Shown: one piece after another, positions 1-9,198 of the stretch
Position numbering within the stretch: position 1 is the stretch's first letter
Layout: every line of letters starts with the position of its first letter
Assembly (NCBI RefSeq): GCF_902804475.1
Contig: NZ_CADCSU010000027.1
Span: forward strand, 1 to 35,749
Direction: 5' to 3'
From: Flavobacterium bizetiae
GTDB taxonomy: Bacteria > Bacteroidota > Bacteroidia > Flavobacteriales > Flavobacteriaceae
Length of the DNA: 35,749 nt
Program-made: the position numbers and the translations under genes
Notes under the pieces: generated by a model
Database searches by the model: none
What the model was told of the DNA's origin: nothing
Seen by the model: only the letters and a program-made list of their open reading frames with translations

Positions 1-46
1 ACATCATAGTACAGGATACTTTATCAAAACGGAAATTTTAGATTTG
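1..46 (+). promoter_or_regulatory. PUL activator box and -7 element of the CE12-GH2 operon
   Basis: A degenerate direct repeat, ACATCAT (1-7) and ACAGGAT (11-17) with a 10-bp period, is followed by TAGATTTG at 39-46, a full match to the Bacteroidota -7 consensus TAnnTTTG. The first T of the -7 box lies 22 nt after the last T of the repeat, exactly as at the three other boxes in this window. Transcription should start near 53. The upstream half-site is the poorest of the four (5 of 7 bases), and the window edge hides anything further upstream. Confidence 0.65.
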
Positions 47-75
47 AAAATCGAATAAATTAAAATCCCGAAAAA

Positions 76-1440
76 TTGATCCAACTTAGAACACTCTTAT
101 TTTGTTTTTGCATGCCGGCTTTTTTATTTGCCATGCCGTCGAATGTTGCTTTACACGATTATAATTCTTTATCGAAAGTCAATTTGAGAACGAATGATAA
201 AGACGCAAAATCCTTGTTGTTTTATTTTGGTTCTAAAGTAAAAACATCAAAAGCAACCATAATTAAGAATGCTTTACCCTACGATTCTAAGCTGGGTTAT
301 GGTTTTGATGTGAATTCAGCCTCAAATGTCGACATGAATGCTAATTCTTTTTCGATCACTAAACCCACTTATTTTTCTGTAAAAGTGCCGGAAGGAAATT
401 ATCAGATTGAAGTAGTTTTAGGAAACGCTGATAATGCATCAAACGTAACCATAAAAGCCGAATCAAGAAGATTGATGCTGAGGGAATTTCCAATAGAAAA
501 AGGACAAAAAGTAACTAAAACCTTTAATGTCAATGTACGAAACATTAAAATCGATGATAAAACGAACATTAGTCTGAAAGACCGAGAAAAAGAAATTTTT
601 AATTGGGATGATAAACTAACTATAGAATTTTTAGGAGAAGTTACAGTTCAGAGTATCCAGATTACTCCGAAAGATAATTTAACTGTGGTTTATCTTGCCG
701 GAGATTCAACCGTTACCGATCAGGATGTAGAACCATGGGCGTCCTGGGGGCAATTTATTACCAGCTATTTTGATGATACTGTTGTGGTTGCCAATTATGC
801 TTATTCCGGATCTTCACTAAGTTCTTTTAAAGCGGCAAACCGTCTTAAAAAGATACTTTCACAAATTAAAAAAGGTGATTATTTGTTTGTGGAGTTTGGA
901 CATAACGACGAAAAAATAAAAGGTGCCGGAAATGGTCCCTGGGAATCTTATTCGGATTTATTGACCGAATTTGTGCAATCGGCAAAAGATAAAGGTGCGA
1001 TTCCGGTTTTGGTTACGCCAACACAGCGCAGGTTTTTTAATGAAAATGGCACTTTAAAAGCAACTCACGGCGAATTTCCTGATGCCATGCGTGCTGTGGC
1101 TCAAAAAAACAATATCGCCCTTATTGATATTACCAAAATGACTACTACATTGTACGAAGCCTGGGGCGATGAAGTTTCAAGAAAAGCTTTTGTACAATAT
1201 CCTGCGAATACTTTTCTGGGACAGGAAAAAGCGTTGGATGACAACACCCATTTTAATAGTTTTGGAGCCAACGAAATTGCGCTTTGTGTTCTTAAAGGAA
1301 TTCGTGAATTAGATATTCCGTTACTAAAACAAATCAAAAAAGAAACTCCTGACTATAATCCAAATCAACCAAATTATATTTCCAGCTGGACACTTCTAAT
1401 GAGTGCGCGTTTCGAAATTGCGAAACCAGATGGCAACTAA
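76..1440 (+). CDS. SGNH-fold rhamnogalacturonan acetylesterase (CE12-like), secreted
   Basis: Predicted to remove acetyl groups from a pectic backbone such as rhamnogalacturonan in the periplasm or at the cell surface. A signal peptide covers about residues 1-19. Residues 35-200 look like a beta-sandwich, carbohydrate-binding-like domain. The SGNH hydrolase domain starts near 203 with GDS (Ser211), followed by YSGSS near 241, GHND (275-278) and D389-x-x-H392, the last two completing the catalytic triad. The start is TTG: an in-frame TAA lies at 61-63, the next ATGs (112 and 133) would cut into the signal peptide, and the predicted transcription start near 53 fits TTG at 76. The stop is 20 nt before the GH2 gene, so the two form an operon. 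CE12 assignment is good; the exact acetylated substrate is inferred from neighbours. Confidence 0.82.
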   Translation: MIQLRTLLFCFCMPAFLFAMPSNVALHDYNSLSKVNLRTNDKDAKSLLFYFGSKVKTSKATIIKNALPYDSKLGYGFDVNSASNVDMNANSFSITKPTYFSVKVPEGNYQIEVVLGNADNASNVTIKAESRRLMLREFPIEKGQKVTKTFNVNVRNIKIDDKTNISLKDREKEIFNWDDKLTIEFLGEVTVQSIQITPKDNLTVVYLAGDSTVTDQDVEPWASWGQFITSYFDDTVVVANYAYSGSSLSSFKAANRLKKILSQIKKGDYLFVEFGHNDEKIKGAGNGPWESYSDLLTEFVQSAKDKGAIPVLVTPTQRRFFNENGTLKATHGEFPDAMRAVAQKNNIALIDITKMTTTLYEAWGDEVSRKAFVQYPANTFLGQEKALDDNTHFNSFGANEIALCVLKGIRELDIPLLKQIKKETPDYNPNQPNYISSWTLLMSARFEIAKPDGN

Positions 1441-1460
1441 CCAAAGAATTCAAACCAATT

Positions 1461-4325
1461 ATGATGCTCAACAAAACCATTCAAAAGCTTAGTATTATTG
1501 CGTTTACACTTTTTGCAACACAAAATAATACCGCACAGCAAACTGATAAGATCTATCTTTCGGGAAAAGATTTCGAACATCCTGTACAATGGGATTTTTA
1601 TTGTACCGAGGGAAATAACAGTAAAACCTGGTCTAAAATAAATGTTCCGTCGCAATGGGAATTAGAAGGTTTTGGCGAATATACCTACGGAAGATGGTAC
1701 AAAGAACTCAACCAAAAAGAACCAAGCAAAGAAGAAGGTTTATACAAATATGAATTTGATGTTCCTGCCGATTATAAAAATAAAGATGTTCTAATTGTGT
1801 TTGGCGGTGCAATGACAGATACCGAAGTAAAAATAAACGGAAAATTGGCCGGAGCGATTCATCAGGGAGGTTTTTATGAGTTTAAATATGATATTTCATC
1901 ATTATTAAAATTTGGTGCTAAAAATATTCTCGAAGTTCATGTCTGGAAACATTCTGCCAATAAATCTGTGAATGCAGCAGAACGAAGAGCCGACTGGTGG
2001 CTGTTTGGCGGTATTTATCGTCCGGTTTGGTTAGAAGTTGCGCCTAAATCGCATATCGAAAATATTGCCGTAAACCCAAAAATAGACGGTTCGATAACGG
2101 TGGATTTGAATTTGAAGAACATTCCTAAAAATACTGTTCTCGAAGCTTCGCTAAAAGGTTCAAACGGAGAGAATTTTCAAACTTTTACTTTTCCAATTAA
2201 AGCAAAAAGTACCAAAGAAACTATTGCAGCACAATGGAATAGAGTAAAACCGTGGGATCCTGAAAACCCTAATTTATATAATCTGGAATTGGTTTTAAAA
2301 CAAAACGGAACCATTCTTCATCAATACAACAAACGAATTGGTTTTAGAACTTTAGAGTTTAGGAAGCAAGACGGAATATACGTTAACGGTACTAAAATTG
2401 TCATGAAAGGAATCAATCGACATTCTTTCTGGCCTGAAGGCGGACGAAGCACGAGCAAACGCATTAGCGAACTCGATGGTAAATTACTGAAAGACATGAA
2501 CATGAATGCAGTTCGTGGCCATTATCCGCCGGACGATCACTTTATGGCCGTTTGCGATTCGTTAGGACTTTTTGTTTTGAATGAATTGGCGGGCTGGCAA
2601 AACTCGTATGATACCGAAACAGGAACAAAACTGGTTAAAGAAATGTTGGCGCGCGATGTCAATCATCCATCGGTAATTATTTGGGACAATGGTAATGAGG
2701 GCGGCTGGAATTATGATGTAGATAAAGTTTTTGAAGATAATGATCCGCAGAAAAGAATTGTGATTCATCCGTGGGCTGATTTTAATGGTTGGGACACACA
2801 CCACTATCCTACTTATTTAACCGGAATGCACCGTTTTAATGCCGGAGAAAATGTATTTTTCCCTACGGAATTCATGCACGGGACTTACGATAACGGACAC
2901 GGCGCGGCTCTTGAAGATTTCTGGAATCGCTATAAAGAAAGTCCGTTGTTTGCCGGAGGATTTATGTGGGCCATGCTCGACGAAGCCGTAAAACGCTCTG
3001 ACTGGACGGGCGATGTAAAATTTGATTCGAAAGGTTCGCTTGCCGCTGATGGAATTTTGGGACCACACCGCGAAAGAGAAGGAAGTTACTATACCGTAAA
3101 AGAAGTTTGGGCGCCTATTCAGTTTCAGCCCAAACAGGTTACTCCCACTTTTGATGGTTCATTTTTGATTACCAATGATTATCTTTTTAGTAATCTGAAT
3201 ACCTGCAAAATGGATTTTAAAGTAGTAAAATCAGCTAATGATGTGCTTTATACTAATGGAAATGCCAGGGAAATAAGTTCGGGTAAAATAGAAATTCCGA
3301 GTATTAATCCGGGGGAAACACGTAAAATTCAGTTTGATGTTCCGGGTAATTTTGCCGAAGGAGATATTTTATCTATATCGGCTTATGATCAATTCAATAA
3401 GGAAATTTATACCTGGACGTGGCCTATTCATAAAGCCAAATTTTATGCGGAGAAGTTTTTAACCGTTCAAAATACAAAGGCCAAAGCTTCAGGAACAAAA
3501 ACCGGTAATGAAATTACGCTAAAAGGAAATGAGGTTACCGTAACTATTGATGCGGCAACCGGAGAAATTGTAACGATTAAAAACAAAACGTCAACGATTC
3601 CGCTTACTAATGGTCCTCGCCCAATTGGAATGAAAGTAAAACTAAAAGACGTTCAGCTTACACAAGAAGGAGATAAAGCCATTTGTACGGTAAAATATTC
3701 CGGTGGTTTATCCTCCATAAAATGGATTATGGAACCAGACGGAAGATTTAAAATGGAATTAACAGCATTGAAAAATGAAAAGGTTTCCGGTGGTTTTGAT
3801 GGTTTTGACGGCGCTTATTTTGAAGATAAAATCAACTCTTTTGGCATCACTTTTAGTTTTCCCGAAAAAGAAGTTACAGGAATTAAATGGTTTGGAAGAG
3901 GTCCGTATCGTGTTTGGAAAAACAGAATTAAAGGAACGACTTACGGCATTTGGGAGAAAGATTATAACAATACGATTACAGGCGAAAGTTTTGAGAATCT
4001 TATCTATCCTGAATTCAAAGGATATCACGCGAATTTGTTAGGCGCTAATTTAAAAGCAGGGACATCATCTTTTAAAGTTTTTAGTGAATCTGATAATTTA
4101 TTTCTAAGATTATTTACACCCGATTTGCCTAAAAATGCTTTCCCGGGAAGTAATCCTCAACCGGCATTTCCCGAGGGTGATATTTCGTTTATGTATGAAA
4201 TTCCGGCCATGAGAGATTTCAAGCCTTTAGAACAACAGGGCCCGCAAAGTCAGCCTACCAACATTCGTATTAAAAGCGGTGATGATGGAATTAAGATGAA
4301 TTTGTGGTTTGATTTTAGAAACTAG
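1461..4325 (+). CDS. GH2 beta-galactosidase-like glycoside hydrolase, secreted
   Basis: A LacZ-type GH2 enzyme, predicted to release terminal beta-galactose (or another beta-linked sugar; GH2 also includes beta-glucuronidases) from oligosaccharides in the periplasm. A signal peptide ends near residue 25 (TAQQ). In order: a sugar-binding jelly roll (about 40-195), an Ig-like domain (200-295), and a TIM barrel (about 300-580) with the acid/base Glu413 in NGNEGG and the probable nucleophile Glu470 in FPTEF. Then come Ig-like segments and a C-terminal domain like the LacZ small-chain domain, with WFGRGPYRVW. Its length of 954 residues is normal for this architecture. It is the second gene of the CE12-GH2 operon and ends opposite the GH115 gene, with a repeat-filled gap between. 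The family is clear; the substrate is inferred. Confidence 0.85.
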   Translation: MMLNKTIQKLSIIAFTLFATQNNTAQQTDKIYLSGKDFEHPVQWDFYCTEGNNSKTWSKINVPSQWELEGFGEYTYGRWYKELNQKEPSKEEGLYKYEFDVPADYKNKDVLIVFGGAMTDTEVKINGKLAGAIHQGGFYEFKYDISSLLKFGAKNILEVHVWKHSANKSVNAAERRADWWLFGGIYRPVWLEVAPKSHIENIAVNPKIDGSITVDLNLKNIPKNTVLEASLKGSNGENFQTFTFPIKAKSTKETIAAQWNRVKPWDPENPNLYNLELVLKQNGTILHQYNKRIGFRTLEFRKQDGIYVNGTKIVMKGINRHSFWPEGGRSTSKRISELDGKLLKDMNMNAVRGHYPPDDHFMAVCDSLGLFVLNELAGWQNSYDTETGTKLVKEMLARDVNHPSVIIWDNGNEGGWNYDVDKVFEDNDPQKRIVIHPWADFNGWDTHHYPTYLTGMHRFNAGENVFFPTEFMHGTYDNGHGAALEDFWNRYKESPLFAGGFMWAMLDEAVKRSDWTGDVKFDSKGSLAADGILGPHREREGSYYTVKEVWAPIQFQPKQVTPTFDGSFLITNDYLFSNLNTCKMDFKVVKSANDVLYTNGNAREISSGKIEIPSINPGETRKIQFDVPGNFAEGDILSISAYDQFNKEIYTWTWPIHKAKFYAEKFLTVQNTKAKASGTKTGNEITLKGNEVTVTIDAATGEIVTIKNKTSTIPLTNGPRPIGMKVKLKDVQLTQEGDKAICTVKYSGGLSSIKWIMEPDGRFKMELTALKNEKVSGGFDGFDGAYFEDKINSFGITFSFPEKEVTGIKWFGRGPYRVWKNRIKGTTYGIWEKDYNNTITGESFENLIYPEFKGYHANLLGANLKAGTSSFKVFSESDNLFLRLFTPDLPKNAFPGSNPQPAFPEGDISFMYEIPAMRDFKPLEQQGPQSQPTNIRIKSGDDGIKMNLWFDFRN

Positions 4326-4336
4326 CCAGAAGGTTA

Positions 4337-4610
4337 TTTAACCGCAAAGAACGCTAAGGTTTTTTACTTTTAGGATTTTATACAAACGCAAAGTCCGCAA
4401 AGCTGTATGTTGATAAAGCTTTGCGGACTTTGTGTAAATCTTTGTGTTCTCTGTGGTTTATCTTAACGTTACAATTTAACCACAGAGAACACAAAGATTT
4501 TTTATAGCTGGTTTTATAAAAACACAGAGTTCACAAAGCTGTGTTTTTATAAAACTTTGCGAACTTTGCGTATCCCGATAGCTATCGGGATTGCGTTCTT
4601 TGCGGTTAAA
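4337..4610. repeat. Nested inverted-repeat element with three perfect hairpins between convergent genes
   Basis: The gap 4326-4652 holds no gene. An 18-bp perfect inverted repeat (4337-4354 and 4593-4610, beginning TTTAACCGCAAAG) encloses three more perfect stems: 4389-4404/4417-4432 (16 bp), 4436-4458/4478-4500 (23 bp) and 4511-4527/4539-4555 (17 bp). A palindrome, TCCCGATAGCTATCGGGA, sits at 4573-4590. The units share CGCAAAG/CACAAAG words. The element lies between the 3' ends of the GH2 and GH115 genes, so it may end transcription in both directions or protect mRNA ends; that role is inferred. Confidence 0.8.
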
Positions 4611-4652
4611 TTACAAGGTATTCTTTATAGAATTTGCGGTTAAATCATAAGT

Positions 4653-7091
4653 CTACTTAACAGGAATTTCATAATTACTTCCTTCAGCCGTTTTATACAC
4701 CGCCACTTGATCCAAAACAATTCCGGTTTGATTGACTTCTATTGTAACGGTATGTTTTCCTTTTAAAACATTCGCAACCGGAAGTTTTACAATCACACTA
4801 TTTCGCAACACATTTTCTTTCCATGCCTTTTCCCTGTCTTTTGTATTTATTTTAAAGTGCTGAATAGCATTTTTGTCGATTTGTATTCCTATTTCATGAT
4901 CGAAATTATTGGCGTGCGTTGGCAAAAGACGAACTTCTACGGTGTAATTATCAGATTCTTTGATTTCGAATTCATACGAAGCAGAAGGTTTTTTACTTTT
5001 AAAAATATGCTGATGAAACGGAAATAAAGTAATAGCATTATTGCTGTATCCTAAACCGTTTATCGTTTTCCATTGGTATTCTTTTGTATCCTCTTTAGCT
5101 TTAAACTGATTGGCCTGAATATAAATTCTGTCTGTTTTAATCGAAGGTTCTTTCGAAAAAGGATTCTTTTTAACCGAATCAAAAACAGGCAGATTTCGCG
5201 GATGCATCGACATCATATGATTCCATTTGCCATCGCTTAATTTAGTATTATAAAAATCAGTCAAATCTTTGATTTTTTGGTACGATTCTGATGCCAACAA
5301 TTCATATTCATTCTTTAGCTTTTCATCTGAAGTTGTGGCAGATAAATTCCAATATAAAAACTTATGGTTCATATACGCCGCTCCTTTTACAGGATATACT
5401 ACCAACTGAAACCATGCATTTTTTCGTTCATTCGGCACAAAAGCAGCCAAATTATCCACTTTCTGAATCAAACTATCATAGGCTTTTATTCTGTTCAGAG
5501 ATTCTTCTGCCGAAAAATCTGCAAGTTGTATTGGCGTTGTGGGTTCCGTTTGGCTCCATCCCATATATTCCGGTTTTCTTAGTGAAGCCAATCGGTAATA
5601 TTCTTCAAAAACAACAATTAAGTCAGTTGCAATTTCAGGCGTGAATTCCCTCGAAATCCAATTTTTCAGATATTCATTAAGTCCGTCTGATTTTATACTG
5701 TTGATATTCCAGGCCAAATCCAGAAAAAGCTCCGTATCATATTCTGCCGGTTTAATGTCTCCCACATTTACAATCCACATCTTTTTCGCACCATTTTCAT
5801 AAGCTTTTGTCATTTCATACCAAATCAAACCGGGTTGTGTCGTACTCAGCCAAAGATAATCGTGCGGTCTTCCCCAATAACTGATATGATAATACACTCC
5901 GCTTCCACCCGATCTTTTTTGCTCTTCGATATTGCTCAAACGCCGAATATAACCGTAATTGTCATCCGGCCAGACCAATGTAATATCTTCTGGGATTTTA
6001 AGTCCGTTATCGTATAATTCCAGAACTTCTTTATAAGGAACAAACGCTTGTGGAATCGCTGCTAAAGGCTTTTTGAAAGTATTCGAAAGCATTTCACGCT
6101 GATTGACAATGATTTTTTCGACCATTGCAATTGATTCCTTCAAATCTTTTGCGCCTTCCATTTTACTATCGTGAACACCGCGCATACCTAATGTCATGAT
6201 GGTTTCGTTTTGCCCCAGTTTTAATTCGTCTAAACGATCCTGCCAGTATTTATCGACCTGTGTTTTATTGGTAAAATAATTATAATCACCATAAATTTTA
6301 GGTTTCCATTCGTCTACATTGTTGCGAAGCATGGGTTCTGCATGCGAAGATCCAATCACGATATGGTATTTTTGAGCCATTTCCTTATTTCCCGAAATAG
6401 TAAAAAAACCTTTAGTCGAAGGATGCATCGCAGGCCAGATCGTATTGGCTTTTAACCGTAATAAAAGCTGAAATATCTTTTCGTAGGTTTTAGGGCCAAT
6501 ATCTCCTGTTTCTTTTTCGAAAGTTTTGGCTGCCCAGGGCTGTAATCCCCAATCTTCATCGTTTAAAAAAATACCGCGATATTGTACGGATGGCGCTGTA
6601 TTAATTCCCTTTCGGGGAAGTTGAAATGTTAAGTTTTCTTTTTTAATCGAATGAACATCTGCCCACCATTTCCAAGGCGAAACGCCCAATCGTTCTGTCA
6701 TTTCAAAAATGGCGTACACGGTTCCCCTAACATCCGATCCGGCAATTAATAGGTTGTCTTTTTCTTTTTTTATCGAAAATTTTTCCCATTGATTGAAAAG
6801 TTCTTTCCGGATTGTTTTCGATTTAAAAAAATCAGAAGAAATCTGCCCGATGTAAATGCCCTTTTTCGAAATGGTATTTGTCTCTATAATTTCAGGCCGT
6901 TTTCCCGTAAGTTCTTTTACATCATCTGCCAATTCATTTACCGCCCAGATAATTAAAGGATCGGTGTTTTTATCGATATAAATAGAAGTGGTTTTATTAG
7001 CTTCTACAATAGAAAAATCAACCCTATCCTTACTTTGACAATAAGAAACTAAAGTTGAAATGGTAAGGATTAATGTTGTTATTTTCTTCAT
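4653..7091 (-). CDS. GH115 alpha-glucuronidase, secreted
   Basis: GH115 enzymes remove alpha-1,2-linked (4-O-methyl)glucuronic acid, classically from glucuronoxylan; in this locus another uronate-bearing glycan is possible. A signal peptide covers about residues 1-19. An N-terminal beta/alpha domain (about 25-160, like those before GH20 and GH115 barrels) precedes the catalytic barrel with family hallmarks: YRGIFLNDEDWGLQPW, GDIGPKTYEKIF, LLRLKANTIWPAMHPSTK, IGSSHAEPMLRNNV and MRGVHD. A helical region with GKWNHMMSMHP follows, then a C-terminal beta-sandwich ending near 810. At 812 residues it looks complete. It is the last gene of the leftward enzyme series. The first 42 codons and the upstream gap are nearly duplicated at the GH43_24-like gene; here the N-terminus reads on naturally into the GH115 N-domain, so this is the probable parent copy. 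Confidence 0.9.
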   Translation of the reverse strand: MKKITTLILTISTLVSYCQSKDRVDFSIVEANKTTSIYIDKNTDPLIIWAVNELADDVKELTGKRPEIIETNTISKKGIYIGQISSDFFKSKTIRKELFNQWEKFSIKKEKDNLLIAGSDVRGTVYAIFEMTERLGVSPWKWWADVHSIKKENLTFQLPRKGINTAPSVQYRGIFLNDEDWGLQPWAAKTFEKETGDIGPKTYEKIFQLLLRLKANTIWPAMHPSTKGFFTISGNKEMAQKYHIVIGSSHAEPMLRNNVDEWKPKIYGDYNYFTNKTQVDKYWQDRLDELKLGQNETIMTLGMRGVHDSKMEGAKDLKESIAMVEKIIVNQREMLSNTFKKPLAAIPQAFVPYKEVLELYDNGLKIPEDITLVWPDDNYGYIRRLSNIEEQKRSGGSGVYYHISYWGRPHDYLWLSTTQPGLIWYEMTKAYENGAKKMWIVNVGDIKPAEYDTELFLDLAWNINSIKSDGLNEYLKNWISREFTPEIATDLIVVFEEYYRLASLRKPEYMGWSQTEPTTPIQLADFSAEESLNRIKAYDSLIQKVDNLAAFVPNERKNAWFQLVVYPVKGAAYMNHKFLYWNLSATTSDEKLKNEYELLASESYQKIKDLTDFYNTKLSDGKWNHMMSMHPRNLPVFDSVKKNPFSKEPSIKTDRIYIQANQFKAKEDTKEYQWKTINGLGYSNNAITLFPFHQHIFKSKKPSASYEFEIKESDNYTVEVRLLPTHANNFDHEIGIQIDKNAIQHFKINTKDREKAWKENVLRNSVIVKLPVANVLKGKHTVTIEVNQTGIVLDQVAVYKTAEGSNYEIPVK

Positions 7092-7423
7092 TTTGAATTA
7101 TTTTACTGGCCCACGGATGGAACGGATTTGGCTGATGTACGCTGGTTTTTTTTCGCAAAGGCGTTAAGGCACTAAGTTTTTTTCTTTACTGGGTTAATTA
7201 ATCGCGCAAAGGCGCAGAGTCGCAAAGTTTTTTACTTAAAATTCTATTTGGCTAAAGCCAATCACTTTGAACTTATTTTACCTCCAGCTAAAGCTGGAGA
7301 CTATTAAAACTTTGCGTCTTTGCGAGATTATTATTCATTACCAGAAGACGCACTGCAGTGCGTCTCTACGATTCCCTTTGTCCCTCTGCACCTCTGCACC
7401 TCTGCACCTTTGAACCTTTCTTC
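6966..7423. repeat. Duplicated segment, copy 1 (GH115 gene head plus upstream gap)
   Basis: About 455 bp here match 8741-9198 in the same orientation. The match begins at a TTTTTATCGATAT word inside the GH115 coding region (near codon 42), runs through the start codon, and covers the whole gap up to the stop of the next gene. The gap itself (7092-7423) holds no gene. It contains TTGGCTAAAGCCAA (7248-7261), CTCCAGCTAAAGCTGGAG (7282-7299), the perfect 20-bp palindrome AGACGCACTGCAGTGCGTCT (7346-7365), CGCAAAGGCGC-type words in both orientations, and a short CCTCTGCAC tandem repeat near 7384-7410. The copies differ by scattered substitutions and small indels, so this is not a simple assembly echo. 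Confidence 0.85.
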
Positions 7424-8866
7424 TTACTCAATTCTTAATTGGCTTACAGAAATATAATTTCCCGTGCTGCCATAACTCGACTTTCTCTTATCGGACCAAT
7501 TGGGTCTTTCTCCTGTATTATAAACGGTTAAAATATAATTACCTTTTTTTAAATTTGGAGATCTGAATACTTGTGTGATAGCAGGATTCTTGCTGTACAT
7601 ATCGATCACCATTGTTATAATTTCATGTTTTTTTTCATCGGTTAGTATCACTTTTGCATAACCATTTTCAGCTCCTGTGAGACTGTACAATACAATTTGC
7701 TTTCCGGTAAATTGAATCGAAAAAGAAGCTTCTTTTTCATCTGATTTACTTTCCGTTGTTGTATGTTCCCAATTTCCTGTATATTCAATTTGACTATCTG
7801 AATTCTTTATACTTGTTTCTTCAATTTCTTTTTTCGATACAACTCCCGTAGATGTATTGATTTTCCATGCTTCCTGATAATTTGGTATTGATACAGATGT
7901 CTCGGAAATTAAAAGCGGCTGCCAGACATAAGTTGCTGAAGAGCCTTGTTTGGGATAAGACCAACGATCTCCCATAAATATATAGGCAGTTTCTTTTGTT
8001 CCTTTTACAGGAAGTACAAATGTTGATTGCGAATTCCACGTTAAACTCCCTTCAGGTGCGATTAATCCTCTGGATGTCCACGGTCCTTTTAATGAATTTG
8101 AAGTATAATAATAATTATCGTTTTTCTCCCAGCTAGTAAGATGTGAGCCTATAAAATAATATAAACCCTCTTTTTTAAACATTGTTGGCGACTCAAATCC
8201 TATTGTGATATTTTCGTTTACTTTCTCTGTAACCGATTTATAATCATCATTTAATTTGTAAATTTCACCGCCATGAACCAATATATAACCAGAACCTTCA
8301 TCATCCTGAAAAGTCCCCATATCCCACTTTTTTATGGGTTTTCCCTGAAATAATAGCGGACCTTTGAATTCATAAGGACCTTTTATTTTTTTTGAAACAG
8401 CGTAACCTACAAACTGATCTTTATAGGTTAAAGTATCAGCATGCATGTACATAACATATTCTCCCGTTTTTGGATTTTTCATTACTTTGACCCTTTCTCC
8501 AACCCGATTAGGTCCTAATTTACCTGATTTTTGTACCGGAAGTGCGACGCTTTCAAATTTCCAATTGTACAAATCTTTGGAAGAGTAACAATTAAAACCG
8601 CCAAATGCATTACTGGTATCACTGTGCGCTTCACCAAAAAGATAGAAAACATCTTTCTCTTTAATAATACAGGCGCCATGGGCATTTACCACATTTCCGT
8701 TTTGATCCAGCCAGGGAACTCCGGAATAAATAGCATTGTTATTTTTATCGATATGAATTGAAGATGTTTTATTAGCCTCTACAATAGAAAAATCAACCCT
8801 ATCCTTACTTTGACAATAAGAAACTAAAGTTGAAATGGTGAGAATTAATGTTGTTATTTTCTTCAT
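7424..8866 (-). CDS. GH43_24-like exo-beta-1,3-galactanase with a GH115-derived N-terminus
   Basis: Predicted to release galactose units from beta-1,3-galactan, the backbone of type II arabinogalactan. The five-bladed propeller spans about residues 45-335: NAHGA (61-65, no base Asp), ERVKV (Glu124), FESP (Glu225) and NSQST (Gln280), then GDRW and YVWQPL. From memory, the characterised enzyme Pc1,3Gal43A uses Glu208 as acid and Gln263 as an unusual base; the 55-residue spacing is the same here (225 to 280). Residues 355-480 form a beta-rich, CBM-like C-terminal domain. Residues 1-42 match the GH115 protein with only two substitutions, including its signal peptide, and join abruptly to the GH43 domain. 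Family is fairly sure; subfamily moderately so. Confidence 0.75.
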   Translation of the reverse strand: MKKITTLILTISTLVSYCQSKDRVDFSIVEANKTSSIHIDKNNNAIYSGVPWLDQNGNVVNAHGACIIKEKDVFYLFGEAHSDTSNAFGGFNCYSSKDLYNWKFESVALPVQKSGKLGPNRVGERVKVMKNPKTGEYVMYMHADTLTYKDQFVGYAVSKKIKGPYEFKGPLLFQGKPIKKWDMGTFQDDEGSGYILVHGGEIYKLNDDYKSVTEKVNENITIGFESPTMFKKEGLYYFIGSHLTSWEKNDNYYYTSNSLKGPWTSRGLIAPEGSLTWNSQSTFVLPVKGTKETAYIFMGDRWSYPKQGSSATYVWQPLLISETSVSIPNYQEAWKINTSTGVVSKKEIEETSIKNSDSQIEYTGNWEHTTTESKSDEKEASFSIQFTGKQIVLYSLTGAENGYAKVILTDEKKHEIITMVIDMYSKNPAITQVFRSPNLKKGNYILTVYNTGERPNWSDKRKSSYGSTGNYISVSQLRIE

Positions 8867-9198
8867 ATTGAATTATTTTAATGGCCCACGGATGGAACAG
8901 ATTTGGCTGATTTACGCTGGTTTCTTTTGCCACGAAGGCGCTAAGGCACGAAGTTTTTTTTGTTTTGCGTTGTCTGTTAATCTCGCAAAGGCGCTAAGTC
9001 GCTAAGTTTTTTGCTTAAAATTCTATTTGGCTAAAGCCAATCACTTTGAAATTACTTTACCTCCAGCTGAAGCTGGAGGCTATTGAAACTTTGCGACTTT
9101 GCGTCTTTGCGAGATTATTATACCTTACCAGGAGACGCACTGCTGTGCGTCTCTACGATTCCCTTTGAGCCTTTGAGCCTTTGTCCCTCTGAACCTCC
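8741..9198. repeat. Duplicated segment, copy 2 (gene head plus upstream gap)
   Basis: Second copy of the 6966-7423 segment. It gives the GH43_24-like gene its signal peptide and about 42 codons, then fills the 332-bp gap up to the PL22-like stop. The same palindromes occur in the same order: TTGGCTAAAGCCAA (9027-9040), CTCCAGCTGAAGCTGGAG (9061-9078) and AGACGCACTGCTGTGCGTCT (9133-9152, one central mismatch). No gene is seen in 8867-9198. Confidence 0.85.

Noticed and set aside
5389..5395. Single ACAGGAT inside the GH115 gene
   Set aside because: It is coding, unpaired and not followed by a -7 element at the right distance.
5291..5644. Open frame of 117 codons on the plus strand
   Set aside because: It is antisense to the well-supported GH115 gene and shows no family features.
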